Of a stretch of 64,000 nucleotides of DNA, positions 24,801-35,317 are shown one piece after another. The stretch is taken from the NCBI GenBank assembly GCA_941918925.1, contig OW799233.1, positions 108,617,833 through 108,681,832 on the forward strand, written 5' to 3'. The notes under the pieces were generated by a model. It was not told where the DNA came from. It saw nothing but the letters and a program-made list of their open reading frames with translations, and did no database searches. Position 1 is the first letter of the stretch, and each line of letters opens with the position of its first letter. Origin of the DNA: Phyto melanocephala (Eukaryota > Arthropoda > Insecta > Diptera > Rhinophoridae). The position numbers were made by a program, and so were the translations under genes.

Positions 24801-27800
24801 CATTTTCGAAGAAAAATCACCCAATTATGTCTCTGGACCAAAATCCGCACCAAACAATGGCTCGTTTGGGTGTATCGGCTTTTCAATGTACGCGTGCGGG
24901 TTTTCTATGCCCCAAATGCGACAATTTTGCTTGTTTACATATCCGCCAAGATCAAAATGAGCTTTATCTAAAAAGATGATTTTTTTGGCAAAATCTTCCA
25001 AAGTAATGTCGCAATATTTCCCAGCGTTGTTCAAGCGTATACACACCCATATTCGTTCAGCGGAAGGATAAAACTAATTATCTGTCAAATCAGACATGAG
25101 CTAAGTGTTACCATTCACGAAATAAGCACTAGTTGAAAATTAAAAACGTTAGATGGCGGACCCTTTACTATGTAATTACTTCTCACCAATGAGAAAAACT
25201 TTTAATGTTGATCGTTTTTTTTTTACAAAAAGTACACCGACATTAGCATCTTTTTTAAGTATTATTTGTTTGACTTAATTTTAGTATTATAATTATTTTT
25301 TTTAATTTAGATTAAAGTCCATTTTAAAAGTTTTCCTCTTTAATATATGTAAGCCTCGGCAAAAGCATATTAAATTAAGATAATATTTACATTATATTTT
25401 TAAGTTTTACTTATTCTTAAAAAAAACGTTAAATACACAAATAAATAAAAAATTTAAAAAATATATCTAAGTTCCTGTTTCCGAATCAACTTTAATTTTA
25501 CTCACCTTATCTGAATATTTATCGGGACATTTATAAAAATTGATTTTTGATAACATTGCTTTGCCGCTGTTGGCAATATTTTCAGGAAAATATTGCAAAA
25601 CATTTGAAGTACTAATGTGACCTTCCTGTATAAAACGTACCAAATCACTAAGCTGTATATCATCACCAATTAAATTTAATGCTATTGCTAAAATTGAATA
25701 AATTTGCTTTGTATTCATTAACATTAGATTGTAATCGGCGCGATTAATTTCACGAGCCATCGGTTGCTTATGGCAGGTCAAAATGCCCTCAGCATCAGCT
25801 GCATGTTTTTCAAAATGTCTTGTTTTCCATTTTCTTTTATAAAATGCTCTTGCTCTCATATTAAAAGCGATCTTAATAGCTCTGTTTGAGTACGCCGAAG
25901 TTGATGATGTTAACCCAGTACCTCCGGAAGTTGCCGATGTTAGTGAATAATTTGACTCGTCTAATTTACGCTGAAATACAATTTAAATTAATTAAAGTGC
26001 CTGTTATATATATTTAAATTTTGTAGTAAAACAATTTTTTCTCAATAAAGTTTTTTTTGGTGTAAAACAATAATAAAAACAAAGCAATCGAATCAAGGTT
26101 TTTAGAGGAATCAGAACCATGTTTAAAAAAAATAGTAACGCTATTTGCCTTAAAGGCTTTTAATGACTTAAAAACTTTTTAAATGAAAATTTGTAATCAC
26201 TGAAAAAATTTCCAGCAAAAATGTTTAATGATTTTAAAGCATTTTTAGTTAAAAGTTTTTTTTTCAAAATTTTTTGAAAAAGAAAAAAAAACCAACAAAA
26301 TTTGGAAAAACTAACTTAATTATAATACAAATTTAAAAACATATACAACCTTGTACAATTTAAAAAATAAAAAACAATGCAAAAAATAATAATAAAAAAT
26401 GATTGATGTTCTTAATGACATATTTATTTATCACCGTTATTACAAATGCAAATAATGACATGCAGATAAGAAACTCCATACGAAATTTTACTATAAATTG
26501 TCAATAATGTTCTTAACAAAATCATTCAGTTCTTAAACTTAAAAACTGTACAAAATCGTATTCGTTTTACACAAGAAAAAATGCGTCCTATCATTTTTAC
26601 TTTATTGTTGACAGTCTGTTGCATTGTAATTTATACTAATGCTGCAGCCTTAACGGAAAATCCTGCTGAAGCAACAGATGTTAATTCACAATGGGAAACT
26701 AATGAAATAAATAAAAAAGGTAAATAAATGCTTTACTTTTCTTATATTAAAATTGCTTTTTTCACGGGAAATACTAACTGCCTGTTCAACGATGTCGAAA
26801 GAAAACCCAAGCGAAGTTTCATTCGTACAAATATATTAAAAACAACAACAAAAACAAAAAATTTGTTTTTGTTTTCAACGTATTTGTACGAATGAAATTT
26901 CGCTTGGGTTTTCTTTCGACATCGTTGAACAGGCAGTAAATATCGTATTGTCATAAAGTCATAACTTCCCAAAAATTAAAAAAAAGAAAGAACGGTATTG
27001 TATTTGTAGTGTTAAACATTTAATTTTAATTTAATTTAAAAATAATTATGACAATACGACACTTATGACACAATTCACCAAATATTGTTTGTTTTATTTA
27101 GATTCTTTGGAACACTCGCACGAAGACGATGCTACCGAAACTCCACAATCAAGAACACTTTTCTTGCTACTGCCCTTACTGTTCCCTGATCAATTTTATT
27201 TCTCTTAAATGCATGGCTTTGATATTAAAATTATATAGAAACATTAAGGAAATAGATACAGTACATAACAAAAACTTGTAAATGAAAGGCATACTTTATA
27301 AATAAAGAATTTAACAACAAACTTTTCACAAGTAGAAATTTTTTGAAAAAGGTTTTTAACAAGGTACATTAATTAGGTATTAGTATCCAAACAATTAATT
27401 GTGTTTTTACCATGCATAATTTGTGCCAGTTGTTAATTATTAATAATAAATACCTGCATATCTCAAACTTTATTTTTTGTTTAAAATGTATAAAAACAAG
27501 TAAGAGCACTATATTCGGCTGTGCCGAATCTTTTATACCCACCACCAATTTTGTGTACATTTAAAGCACAATATTTATTATTTTGTTAATCATTATGGAA
27601 TAATCTCTTTATAATAAAATATGTATCACTTTCTTTGTAGACGGTGATTAAATTTTAAGGGCCCATGTTGAAAATTAACTACACCTAGTATTTAAATTTG
27701 TTTTCTGCATTTCATTTGACATTTCTCAATCTCAAACTTACTCAATTTGATCCGTGGAAAGATACGCAAATGAGCAACGCCTTGAAGTTATTCAGGTCAA

Positions 27801-30800
27801 AATGCATTTGGTGCACTTCGTAATTCTTTTGATCAACATAATCGTTCAAATTCATCCACAATCGAGAGAATTTTAAAAAATATTTCAATTTCTGCAAAAC
27901 AGGTCTGTATAAAATGTTAGAAAATCTGTGAATGCCTTCTTAGTTCGTTGAATGGGAACCATTGCTGGTTTTTGCGATAGTGTGGCAAAAGAGCAGTCAA
28001 CCTCGACTCATCATCATGCCCAACAATTGAGCATCAACATTGTCATTGAAAATTTGGACCATCAGATAGAGGAGAGGCGCCAAGGATGGGGGGGATGCCA
28101 TTTGGCCGATATTTTGTTAAATGCATAATTGAACCATACAAATATTATAATTTCAAAAAGAAATAATAATAATATCCTAAATAATTTGTGTTTTATTTAA
28201 ATTCAACATAAAATTTAACCACCCTTTATAACTTCGATATGCTACTAAAATGCTTTTGTAAATGTAGTCTTTCAATGAAAGTGGGCGTTAAAGTAGGCGT
28301 TTCAATAAAGTTTCTGCTAATATATACAACTTAGATATTTCAATATAGTCCTTTATTTTCCCAAAAACTTTGTCAATAGAGAAATTACATGAATTTAAGA
28401 TAAACCGTTATATGGGAGGTAGGCGTTAAAGTGGGCTTGTCACCTAAACTTGTTGGCACAACAATAACATTGATTGGAAGGATATAAGTAGCAAATTTGA
28501 TCATCATACCTATAATTGTGGCGGTTTTATGAGCTTTTAAATTTCATTAACGGTCGATAACGTGAAAAGTGGGCGTTATAGTAGGCGTGTCAAAGTTGGT
28601 TTTGGTAATCAGTACATCTTAGATGTTTCAATATAGCCCTTTATTATTCCAAAATCTTTATTAATAGAGAAATTATATGAATTTTAGTTAAAACGTTATA
28701 TGGGAGGTGGGCGTAAAAGTGAGCGTGGCACCTTAATTTTCTGGCGCAGTAATGATATTTCCTAGGGGGAAATACGTAGCAGATTTTATCATCATACCTC
28801 TAATTTTGGCGGTTTTATGAGCTTTTAAATTTCACTAACGGTAGATAACGTGAAAAGTGGGCGTTATAGTAGGCGTGTCAAAGTTGTTTTTGCTAATGAG
28901 TACAATCTAAATGTTTCAATATAGTCCTTTATTATTCCAAAATCTATATTAATAGAGAAATTATATGAATTTTGGGTAAAACGTTGTATGGGAGGTGGGC
29001 GTAAAAGTGGGCGTGGCACATTGATTTTCCGTTACAAAAAAGCGTCTCACCAAAAAGCAAAGTGTGCAAAATTTCAGAGTCGTACATCCAATTTTGTTGC
29101 TTTTATGACGTTTTTGTTTTTAAATATACCGAAAAATACACTGTGCGGTATAAATTTTCGTACATTTTGATCGATAACTCCTCTCGTAATGCATAGATTT
29201 AGATAATTTTCGGGGAAAAATATTGTTTTGACTCAGGAAATATATATTCGAAGTTTCCTGAGTCTACGTTAATGCGCTTGGACACAATTCTATTTTATTC
29301 GATGTTCGAAGGACACGGTTTTTTGCTTTTCGAGCTATAACTCTCTTCCTAATATTCCGATTTAGCCCATTTTCAATACCACAATACAACAAACCTTGTC
29401 TATAAGAAAGATTCTGGCAAAATTTGAGCACCCTAGCTTTTTCGGTGCGACCTCTATAGTGCTTTCAACAGACGGACGGACATAGCTATATCGTCATCAA
29501 ATCAAACCCTGATTCAGAATATATATACTTTATGGGGTCTAAAATGGATATTTCGATGTGTTACAAACGGAATGACAAAATGAATATACCCCCACCATTT
29601 TTTTGGTGGCGGGTATAAAAATACAAAACTGGGAGTATAAAGTTTTTACAAAATTATTAAAATTAAAAATAAAAAGAAAATTGTTTGACACTTGTAGAAG
29701 TTTTTCCTTATCAATATACCTTGGTTTAAAACATAGAATTCACTGGACATTTTCTAAATATACAGGCATGAAATGGTTAAATATTTCAAAAACGATTCGA
29801 TTTAATTTAAATTAATTCAATGAATTTTTTTTTATTTAAAACTAATTTTAAAATACTTTTTGGTCGCATTTTAATCTGGTTTTTGTAAAAACTTACTGCC
29901 GTATTCATAAAAAATATTTTAGGTTTATTGAAGGCTTATTTGACAAATTTCTGTATATCTTTCAAATAAGTCTTTAATAAACCTAAAATGTTTTTTATGA
30001 ATACGACAGTTAAACTTGATATTTATATTGTTTTAAAACAATTCGAGTAAAAAACGAGCTGTTTTTATTAAATAGATAATAAAAAATTTCTAAATAAAAA
30101 ATTGTCTAAAATTTTATACATTTTTTTTTGATTTTTGAATATTTTCAAAGTATTTGATTTTGAAATGAATGCAACTTATTTTTAGAAGGTATACAAAACT
30201 TACTTTACTCTTACGAAAACTCCTAGCACTTCTAGAATCGCCTCCACTAGTACAACTAGCGTCTTCGCTATGTCTTCGTTGGCGCTTTTTACGAGCAGAA
30301 TGATTGTAAATAGTTTCAGCATCGCTAAAATAAAAAATAGACGTACATATAAGAAATATAAAAAAAATTATATATGTATGTATATTGTAAATTATTTTTA
30401 TTTTGGCTTAAGTTCATTTATTCTATTATCTAATTTCCTAAAATAAATAATATATAAAATATTAATATATATAATTATATAAATATATAACAAGTAACAG
30501 TGCTATATTCGGCCGTGCCGAATCTTATATACCCTTCACAACGTGTAGTCATGCAATAACAATTGTTTGTATCACCATTCATCTCATATAAAATACGTAC
30601 ATACATATGTATGTATGTATATACTGGTTAGAATAAATGTGGCATCGAATCCCAGCTGAGCCAAAAAAATTTTATTTTATTTGATATATTATTTATATTT
30701 TATTATTATTTTTTATATTTTTTTATATTTTTTTTTAATTTCTTTAAAAAATTTTTAAATTTTTTTTTTTTTGTAATTTTTTTTATTATTTTTAATATTT

Positions 30801-32992
30801 TTTCTTTTTGTAATTTTTTTTTTTTATGTTTCTTACATGTATGTATGTTGTTGTAATTGTGTAAAAAAACGAGGTGGTCGTGGTTTTTTGCTCATATCTC
30901 AGAAAGTTATGGGGCGATTGTGCTGAATTTCAATAGCGATTCATTCCTGGATATTTCCAAGAGATTGATACCATATACAGATCTGAGGAACATATAGTTG
31001 CTTCTAAAAGTTGATTTCAACCAACACACGGACAGACTTAATCGACTCCTCTATTCATAAGCTTTCAAAAAATATATACTTTATGGGGTCGGAAATGAAA
31101 ATTGTAGAAATTACAAACGGAATGACAAAGCTATATATATACCCTTGTGCACCACAGGTGAAGAGTATAAAAAGAAGTGTACACTTTAATGTCACCACTA
31201 ACTGCTAACTGAATTCAACCAACATTTCAGGGATCGTTGGAGATTGTCTGTAGATAGGTAATGAGAAGTTAGCTTGAATTCAGCCTAGAGGTTCCAGATA
31301 TAGGGAATTTAGATTTCAATTTTGTGTACTTTTATAGCACAAAACATATTATTTTGTTATTAATCACTAGGAAATAATCTCTTTATACTGAAATATATAC
31401 TGCTTTCTTTGTAATGATACTACTGACTCTATTTTACTACAATGTTGTATTTTTATAGAATCTGAAGAGTATAATTTGTTATCCAAAGGTAGTTGAAAAT
31501 AATATTAGCTTTGTGTGGGCATGGCACCTCCTACTTTAAAAATTATGTTTAATTTTTTTTTTTAATTTTGTCCATATAGAAATAATATGAATTTAAGAAA
31601 ACCCTTTAATGGTAGGTGGCCGTTAAAGTGGGAGTTTCACCTTAATTTTTTTTTATTCTACTTATATTAGCATATTTAAATTTACCAGAAATTTTGTCAT
31701 ATAATACATGTAATTCTGTCGATTTTATGAGCTTCTTAATTTAATTAACAGTACACTATGTGAGAAGTGGGCGTGGCAGTAGGCGTGTCAAAATAGTTTC
31801 TGTTAATATAACTATAATAGCTATAACTCCCTTCCTTATATACCGATTTAGACTATTTTCAATACAAAACAAACATTGTGTAAAAAAATATTTTATCAAA
31901 ATTTGATAACCCTAACTTTTTCTATTCGAGCTCTACCAAGCTTTTAACACACGGCCAAAGCAAGATTGTCCTAAAATAAAACCAGGACTCATAAAATGTA
32001 TCCTTTGTGGGGTCCAAAAATATATATTGGATATTGGTGGGATAAAAGGGTAGCAGAAATTTATATGTACATGTTCCTAAATTTTTTCTTTTAAAAATCT
32101 GAGCCGTAATACCTACTTATGCTTAGAATTTAAAATCCCAGCAATAAAAAATTGCATTAGTTTATAGTAAATTAAATTTTTCATGACTTACAAATCAATA
32201 GTGTAAGAGAATGTATTCTTAATGGCTCCCTAAATGCAAAATAGTGCTGATGTGCTTCAAAATACAAATTGTTTTAAAATATTTCAAGAAATCATCATTA
32301 ACTCATAAAACATCGGTTTCTTTTCATCTAATATTCATGCGTTCTATGACTTAACGCAATGGAAATCAGTTTAATATATTAATATATATCATCAGCACGG
32401 AGGAACTGTTGTAAGAAATTTATCTTAAGAAAAAGTTATCAGTTAGGTACCTGTTGTCAACTTGTCCTAATCAATGTGATATATTGAAAACAGTAATTTT
32501 AAAAATTTGTACTTACTTTTGTAGATATTTGATGCCTAATTTTGGTAAATCTGGTTGCTTACGATTGAAAAAAGCCACCTCCATTCGTCTCAAATATGCT
32601 GCCCATACCTGCAGTGTCATTAGTTTTAGTTCCTCCTTCGCACCAAATGTCAATAGTTCCTCAACGAATCCACGCAATATATAGTTATAGCACTCCCATG
32701 AGGTTAATTGAGCTATAATTTATCAATTTTATATTTAGATTAATTCCAAATAAACATCTAACCAGAGCTTACGCCTTTCCGCTTTGGCTACTTTAATTTT
32801 CATTTTCTTTGTTTTTAACTTCTCAGGGTCAAATTCATCTTCTCGGTTAACTTCCACAAGGCGCACTTGGTCCTGTTTTGTTCCGCATTCCTCACAATAG
32901 TAGAAACCATCACGCTCCTCAAATTTATTTTCACCGCACTCATGACATTTCAGATCCGAATTAATTGGAAGCGTATCGTCTTCAGCATCCAT
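19545..32992 (-). CDS. TAF1B: TAF1B, TATA-box-binding protein-associated factor RNA polymerase I subunit B
   Basis: Subunit of the SL1/core-factor complex that recruits RNA polymerase I to rDNA promoters; related to TFIIB and yeast Rrn7. Minus-strand exons: 32992-32773, 32712-32517, 30324-30204, 25970-25506, 24420-23284, 20237-19545. All junctions are GT-AG and all phases agree, giving 2832 nt and 943 residues. Residues 16-36 form the RRN7-type zinc ribbon (Cys16, Cys19, Cys33, Cys36). Cyclin-fold regions follow in exons 2, 4 and 5. The protein is longer than the 588-residue human one, with a Ser-rich linker (exons 3-4) and an acidic region in exon 6. Introns 3 and 5 are large and full of transposons; intron 3 also hosts a separate gene. 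Exon boundaries are inferred from splice sites, without transcript data. Confidence 0.9.
20386..21127 (+). mobile_element. Non-autonomous Helitron, copy C (TAF1B intron 5)
   Basis: Starts TCTATATATATAAAAGTGAA after host A and ends GCGCGCCGGGTTTGGCTAG before host T. It has a (TG)n tract and several ~120-bp units with the GGGCGGGGCCACGCCC palindrome. It faces copy D across an 88-bp spacer. Confidence 0.9.
21216..21848 (-). mobile_element. Non-autonomous Helitron, copy D (TAF1B intron 5)
   Basis: Minus-strand copy: 3' CTAG at 21219-21216, 5' TC at 21848-21847, host A before and T after, which fits the A|T site. It shares the internal unit and the (TG)n tract with copy C. Together they form a large inverted repeat within the TAF1B transcript. 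Confidence 0.9.
21849..23003. other. TAF1B intron 5 sequence, no separate gene seen
   Basis: AT-rich. A minus-strand chance frame near 22081-22308 has no family resemblance. Confidence 0.45.
23004..23162. mobile_element. Foldback MITE (PIF/Harbinger-like), copy 1
   Basis: Almost entirely an inverted repeat: CTGCCTGTTCAACG at the left and its complement at the right, with arms of about 65 bp containing CCCAAGCGAAATTTCATTCG. TAA flanks both sides. A second copy of exactly the same length (159 bp) is at 26778-26936. The 3-bp TWA duplication suggests PIF/Harbinger. Confidence 0.8.
23284..24420 (-). CDS. TAF1B: TAF1B exon 5 (core)
   Basis: Acceptor ACTTCAG at 24421, donor GAG|GTGAGC at 23283. 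379 codons. Contains the family-typical ATELCLPKAIIDYIERLL and LLYGLDGRKEHRIS segments of the second cyclin fold. Confidence 0.9.
24616..25168 (-). mobile_element. Tc1/mariner-type element, internally deleted (TAF1B intron 4)
   Basis: Inverted ends GTAAAGGGTCCGCCA flanked by TA on both sides. Minus-strand frames contain DKAHFDLGGYVNKQNCRIWG and ENPHAYIEKPIHP, the region around the second catalytic Asp of mariner-like transposases, followed by stops and frameshifts. The N-terminal half is deleted, so it is inactive. Confidence 0.85.
25506..25970 (-). CDS. TAF1B: TAF1B exon 4
   Basis: Acceptor ATTTCAG at 25971, donor AAG|GTGAGT at 25505. 155 codons, from RKLDESNYS through a cyclin-fold-like helical region (NLIGDDIQLSDLVRFIQEG) to NFYKCPDKYSDK. 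Confidence 0.88.
26492..26528 (+). promoter_or_regulatory. Putative core promoter of the nested secreted-peptide gene
   Basis: TATAAAT at 26492-26498 and an arthropod initiator-like TCATTC at 26522-26527, with the +1 A at 26524, about 32 bp downstream. The ATG follows 57 bp later. Confidence 0.45.
26581..27208 (+). CDS. Small predicted secreted peptide, nested in TAF1B intron 3
   Basis: Two exons, 26581-26719 and 27102-27208, joined G|GTAAAT ... TTTAG|AT in phase 1, encode 81 residues. The N-terminus is a clear signal peptide: MRPIIFTLLLTVCC, then IVIYTNAAA with likely cleavage near residue 22. The mature part is short, acidic and His-containing, and ends in an unusual hydrophobic tail (LFLLLPLLFP...) that could be a GPI-type or membrane-insertion signal. 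A TATA box and initiator lie at the expected spacing upstream and AATAAA follows at 27301. It is antisense to the host gene. No family is recognised; lineage-specific secreted or antimicrobial-type peptides are possible, but nothing in the sequence proves it. Confidence 0.6.
26778..26936. mobile_element. Foldback MITE (PIF/Harbinger-like), copy 2, in the nested gene's intron
   Basis: 159 bp, the same CTGCCTGTTCAACG inverted ends as copy 1, flanked by TAA on both sides. It lies wholly within the intron of the secreted-peptide gene. Confidence 0.8.
27301..27306 (+). terminator. Polyadenylation signal of the nested gene
   Basis: AATAAA, 93 nt after the stop codon. Confidence 0.45.
27496..29618 (-). 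mobile_element. INE-1/DINE-1-like element, family 2, copy b (longest)
   Basis: Starts ACAAGTAAGAGCACTATATT and the ATTCGGCTGTGCCGAAT stem-loop, ends GGTGGCGGGTATAAAA. The interior holds two or three imperfect blocks with GGAGGTGGGCGTAAAAGTGG, the ACCCCATAAAG-type motif and the GACGGACGGACA run. It lies in TAF1B intron 3 and is very similar to copy a over its last kilobase. Confidence 0.85.
27641..28225 (+). pseudogene. Degenerate mariner-like relic in INE-1-like copy b
   Basis: Right end AAATTTAACCACCCT and a left end that is nearly its complement. N- and C-terminal transposase scraps are separated by a deletion, exactly as in the copy at 2565. Confidence 0.65.
29896..30009. mobile_element. 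Short foldback MITE, family X, copy 1
   Basis: Near-perfect hairpin: CTGCCGTATTCATAAAAAA at the left and its complement at the right, with about 50-bp arms around a small loop. TTA flanks both sides, again PIF/Harbinger-like. A second copy is at 44905-45023. Confidence 0.75.
30204..30324 (-). CDS. TAF1B: TAF1B exon 3
   Basis: Acceptor TTTTAG, donor AAA|GTAAGT, phase 2 to 0. Encodes DAETIYNHSARKKRQRRHSE and a Ser/Arg-rich linker, a likely nuclear-localisation type basic patch. Confidence 0.8.
30493..31171 (-). mobile_element. INE-1/DINE-1-like element, family 1, with inverted central module
   Basis: Starts AAGTAACAGTGCTATATTCG with the stem-loop and GTAGTCATGCAATAAC. It ends in ACCACAGGTGAAGAGTATAAA. 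The central tRNA-like segment and T-rich run (30620-30830) read in the opposite orientation to that in the other copies, between GTATGTATGT arrays. Confidence 0.8.
31320..32050 (-). mobile_element. Old INE-1/DINE-1-like relic (family 2)
   Basis: Diverged matches to copy b, including TCTCTTTATA, AGTGGGCGTGGCAGTAGGCG and a degraded GGTGGGATAAAAGGG end. The terminal stem-loop is not clear. Confidence 0.55.
32517..32712 (-). CDS. TAF1B: TAF1B exon 2
   Basis: Acceptor TTATAG at 32713; encodes QLTSWECYNYILRGFVEELL and a WAAYL segment, corresponding to the start of the N-terminal cyclin fold. Donor AA|GTAAGT, phase 2. Confidence 0.85.
32773..32992 (-). CDS. TAF1B: TAF1B exon 1 (zinc ribbon)
   Basis: ATG at 32992-32990. 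Encodes the CHEC...CEEC ribbon, then a Lys-rich stretch. The donor is GGC|GTAAGC, phase 1. Reading through it reaches a stop shortly after, so splicing is required. Intron 1 is only 60 nt. Confidence 0.88.
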
Positions 32993-34675
32993 TGTGAAAG
33001 TGCATAAAAATTATCTTAAGAATTCAAAATTTTTATTTTATTAAAACAGAATTCAAAACATAAACACACTTGCTTTTATGTATAAATATGTGTAAATAAG
33101 GCGAATTCAACTCGGCTTGCCTGAACACGTGTGGACAGTGATGGGAATTGAGCTATTTTCCCGTCAAATCTAGCGATTTCAAAACAGGTTTTTCGAATTT
33201 TGTTTAGCAACCAACTAAAGCACTACTCTGGCCTGGCAAACTTGATTTGCCATATAAATTATTTCTAGGAATTATTTTAATAAAAATAACTTGTGTTTTA
33301 TATATTTTTCACTGCTATTTGTAGTTTTTTTTACTGCAACTTATGCACTACTCTGTGTGTTTATTTTATAATTTCTTGAATTGCAGTTTAGTTCATAAAT
33401 AGATTGTTATTTTTATCGTTCAAACACTGTTTAGTTATTTCTTTTACTTCTTTGATTTGCTTCTTATTTTCTACTTATAGAACTGCACTAAAAAGTGGGC
33501 GTTAAAGCAGGCGTGGTAAAAAAGTATCCTATAAATCATACAAGATATACTCTATGTGAAAATTTCAAGAAGATCTGTCCAGCAGTATGGCCTACCTGAG
33601 GAAAAATAGATGTTGACCGATTCTCAGACCTACCCGATATACACACAAAATTTAGTTGATTTACAAACACCATGACACGAGAATTTTATATATTAGATTA
33701 TACATACATATAAAATCAGAATAAAAAATGTAATATGATAATGAAGTTTCGTTGTACTCAAAGGTGGTTAGCATTGAAAGTGAAAAACCATAATTGTAAA
33801 ATTGTATGTATATTTAGAGTGAAATCGGATCCCATGATCCTACGATGGATATATACAGTGAACCCGAAAAGTTTAAGTACATATTTATTTTTGTTATATA
33901 ACATATAATTAACATATTTCTTGCAATCAAAACGGTTCTATCTCTTTTCATGATTTTTCATAATTTATTGGTACAATTAATATACAACAAAAATATTGAA
34001 ATACAATAATTTATTTGTTTAAAAATACAAAATTCTTTTGGTTTGTTTTTCGAATAATATTTGTATGTTAACTTTTTAGTTTCACTGTAAAGTGGTTAAG
34101 AAATGCTCTTTATCATGTAAACTCCAAAAAATATTTTGATACAGTATCAATGAGGCAGGCGATCATGCTTACAAAACTTTTCCATTTCTTTAAATAATAT
34201 CAGACTTTAAGTACCTACCTTTAATCAAATTATATTATCAGAAGAACTTAATATGGTATGGAGATGCGTTAAAGAGTGAAAATAATATTTAAAAAAATAC
34301 TAATATTCAAAAACTTTTCATTTAACAATATTACAAAGCAACAATTTACACCCTGATGAAATAAATTTCTATTTATAAGTCAAAAAAGTTTGTGGCCTGA
34401 TAACTGAAATATGATTACGTGGTTTTATTGTCAGGTGTAATATAAAAGAATTTTTAAAAATTTAAAAATTTATTTTAATTTAATTTGAAGCCTTATGATC
34501 CTAAAAATAAAGCTTATAATTTTAGGAAATAAATAACAGCAACAATTATTAACTCAGTGCCCTTTTTTTAAAAAGAAAATAGATTTTTCTTGGTGTAGGT
34601 GCTTTTTGAAATTTCAAAGTTGACAACGCTGCCAGTGTGCACTTTACAGTAGTGATGAGAATTTAGCACATAATA
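32993..34675. other. Intergenic DNA upstream of TAF1B
   Basis: The TAF1B promoter must lie in the first few hundred bases, but no confident TATA box was seen. A repeat remnant with AAAGTGGGCGTTAAAGCAGG lies at about 33490-33660. Confidence 0.4.
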
Positions 34676-35317
34676 TAGGGTGAGTTCTCCTAAGTTCGGC
34701 ATGCACCAATAGTCGGCATTTTTGACTTCAAAGTTGAATAAATAAGAATAAAGATAATTTTATGTAAAAGTTAGATGTAGATTTAGTTAAAAATATACTC
34801 ATTTTTCTTTATGCAATTTTTAAATTTGATTGAGATGAGTATTTGAACCTATTTTTTACCTCGTTCTGTGACTATCTCTCAACACGTGCGGTAGAGCCTG
34901 TTTTTTTAAAAATTTGTTAGTGATAGCGCCAACTTAAACAAGTGTTTAATCATGTAATTTTAATTAATTTTTTTACCAAAGTGGGTTTTAAAGGTAAAGG
35001 TTTATTTAAATATTGCTTCATATATGATAGTTTTTAAAAAAAATATTTTTTTTGCCTATTTTGATGGCTGCCGACATTAGGAACAATAATTTTTAAGATT
35101 TTTAATAGTCGGCATATAATGCCGACTTCAGGAAAATTTTTATTTTCGCATATTAAGCTCAAATTATAGAAAATTGTTTAATACTCACCTCTCTTTACAA
35201 TAGTTATAAAGAAAATGAGTTTAAAATAAGTTTACCTAATAGTCGGCACAATTTATATTGAGTATCTTACGGACTGCCGAGTATTGGGAATATAGAGTTC
35301 TAAAGTCGGCAGCATTT

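Noticed and set aside
24676..24960. Plus-strand frame in TAF1B intron 4
   Set aside because: Antisense of the broken mariner transposase.
32454..32684. Plus-strand 76-codon frame
   Set aside because: Antisense of TAF1B exon 2.
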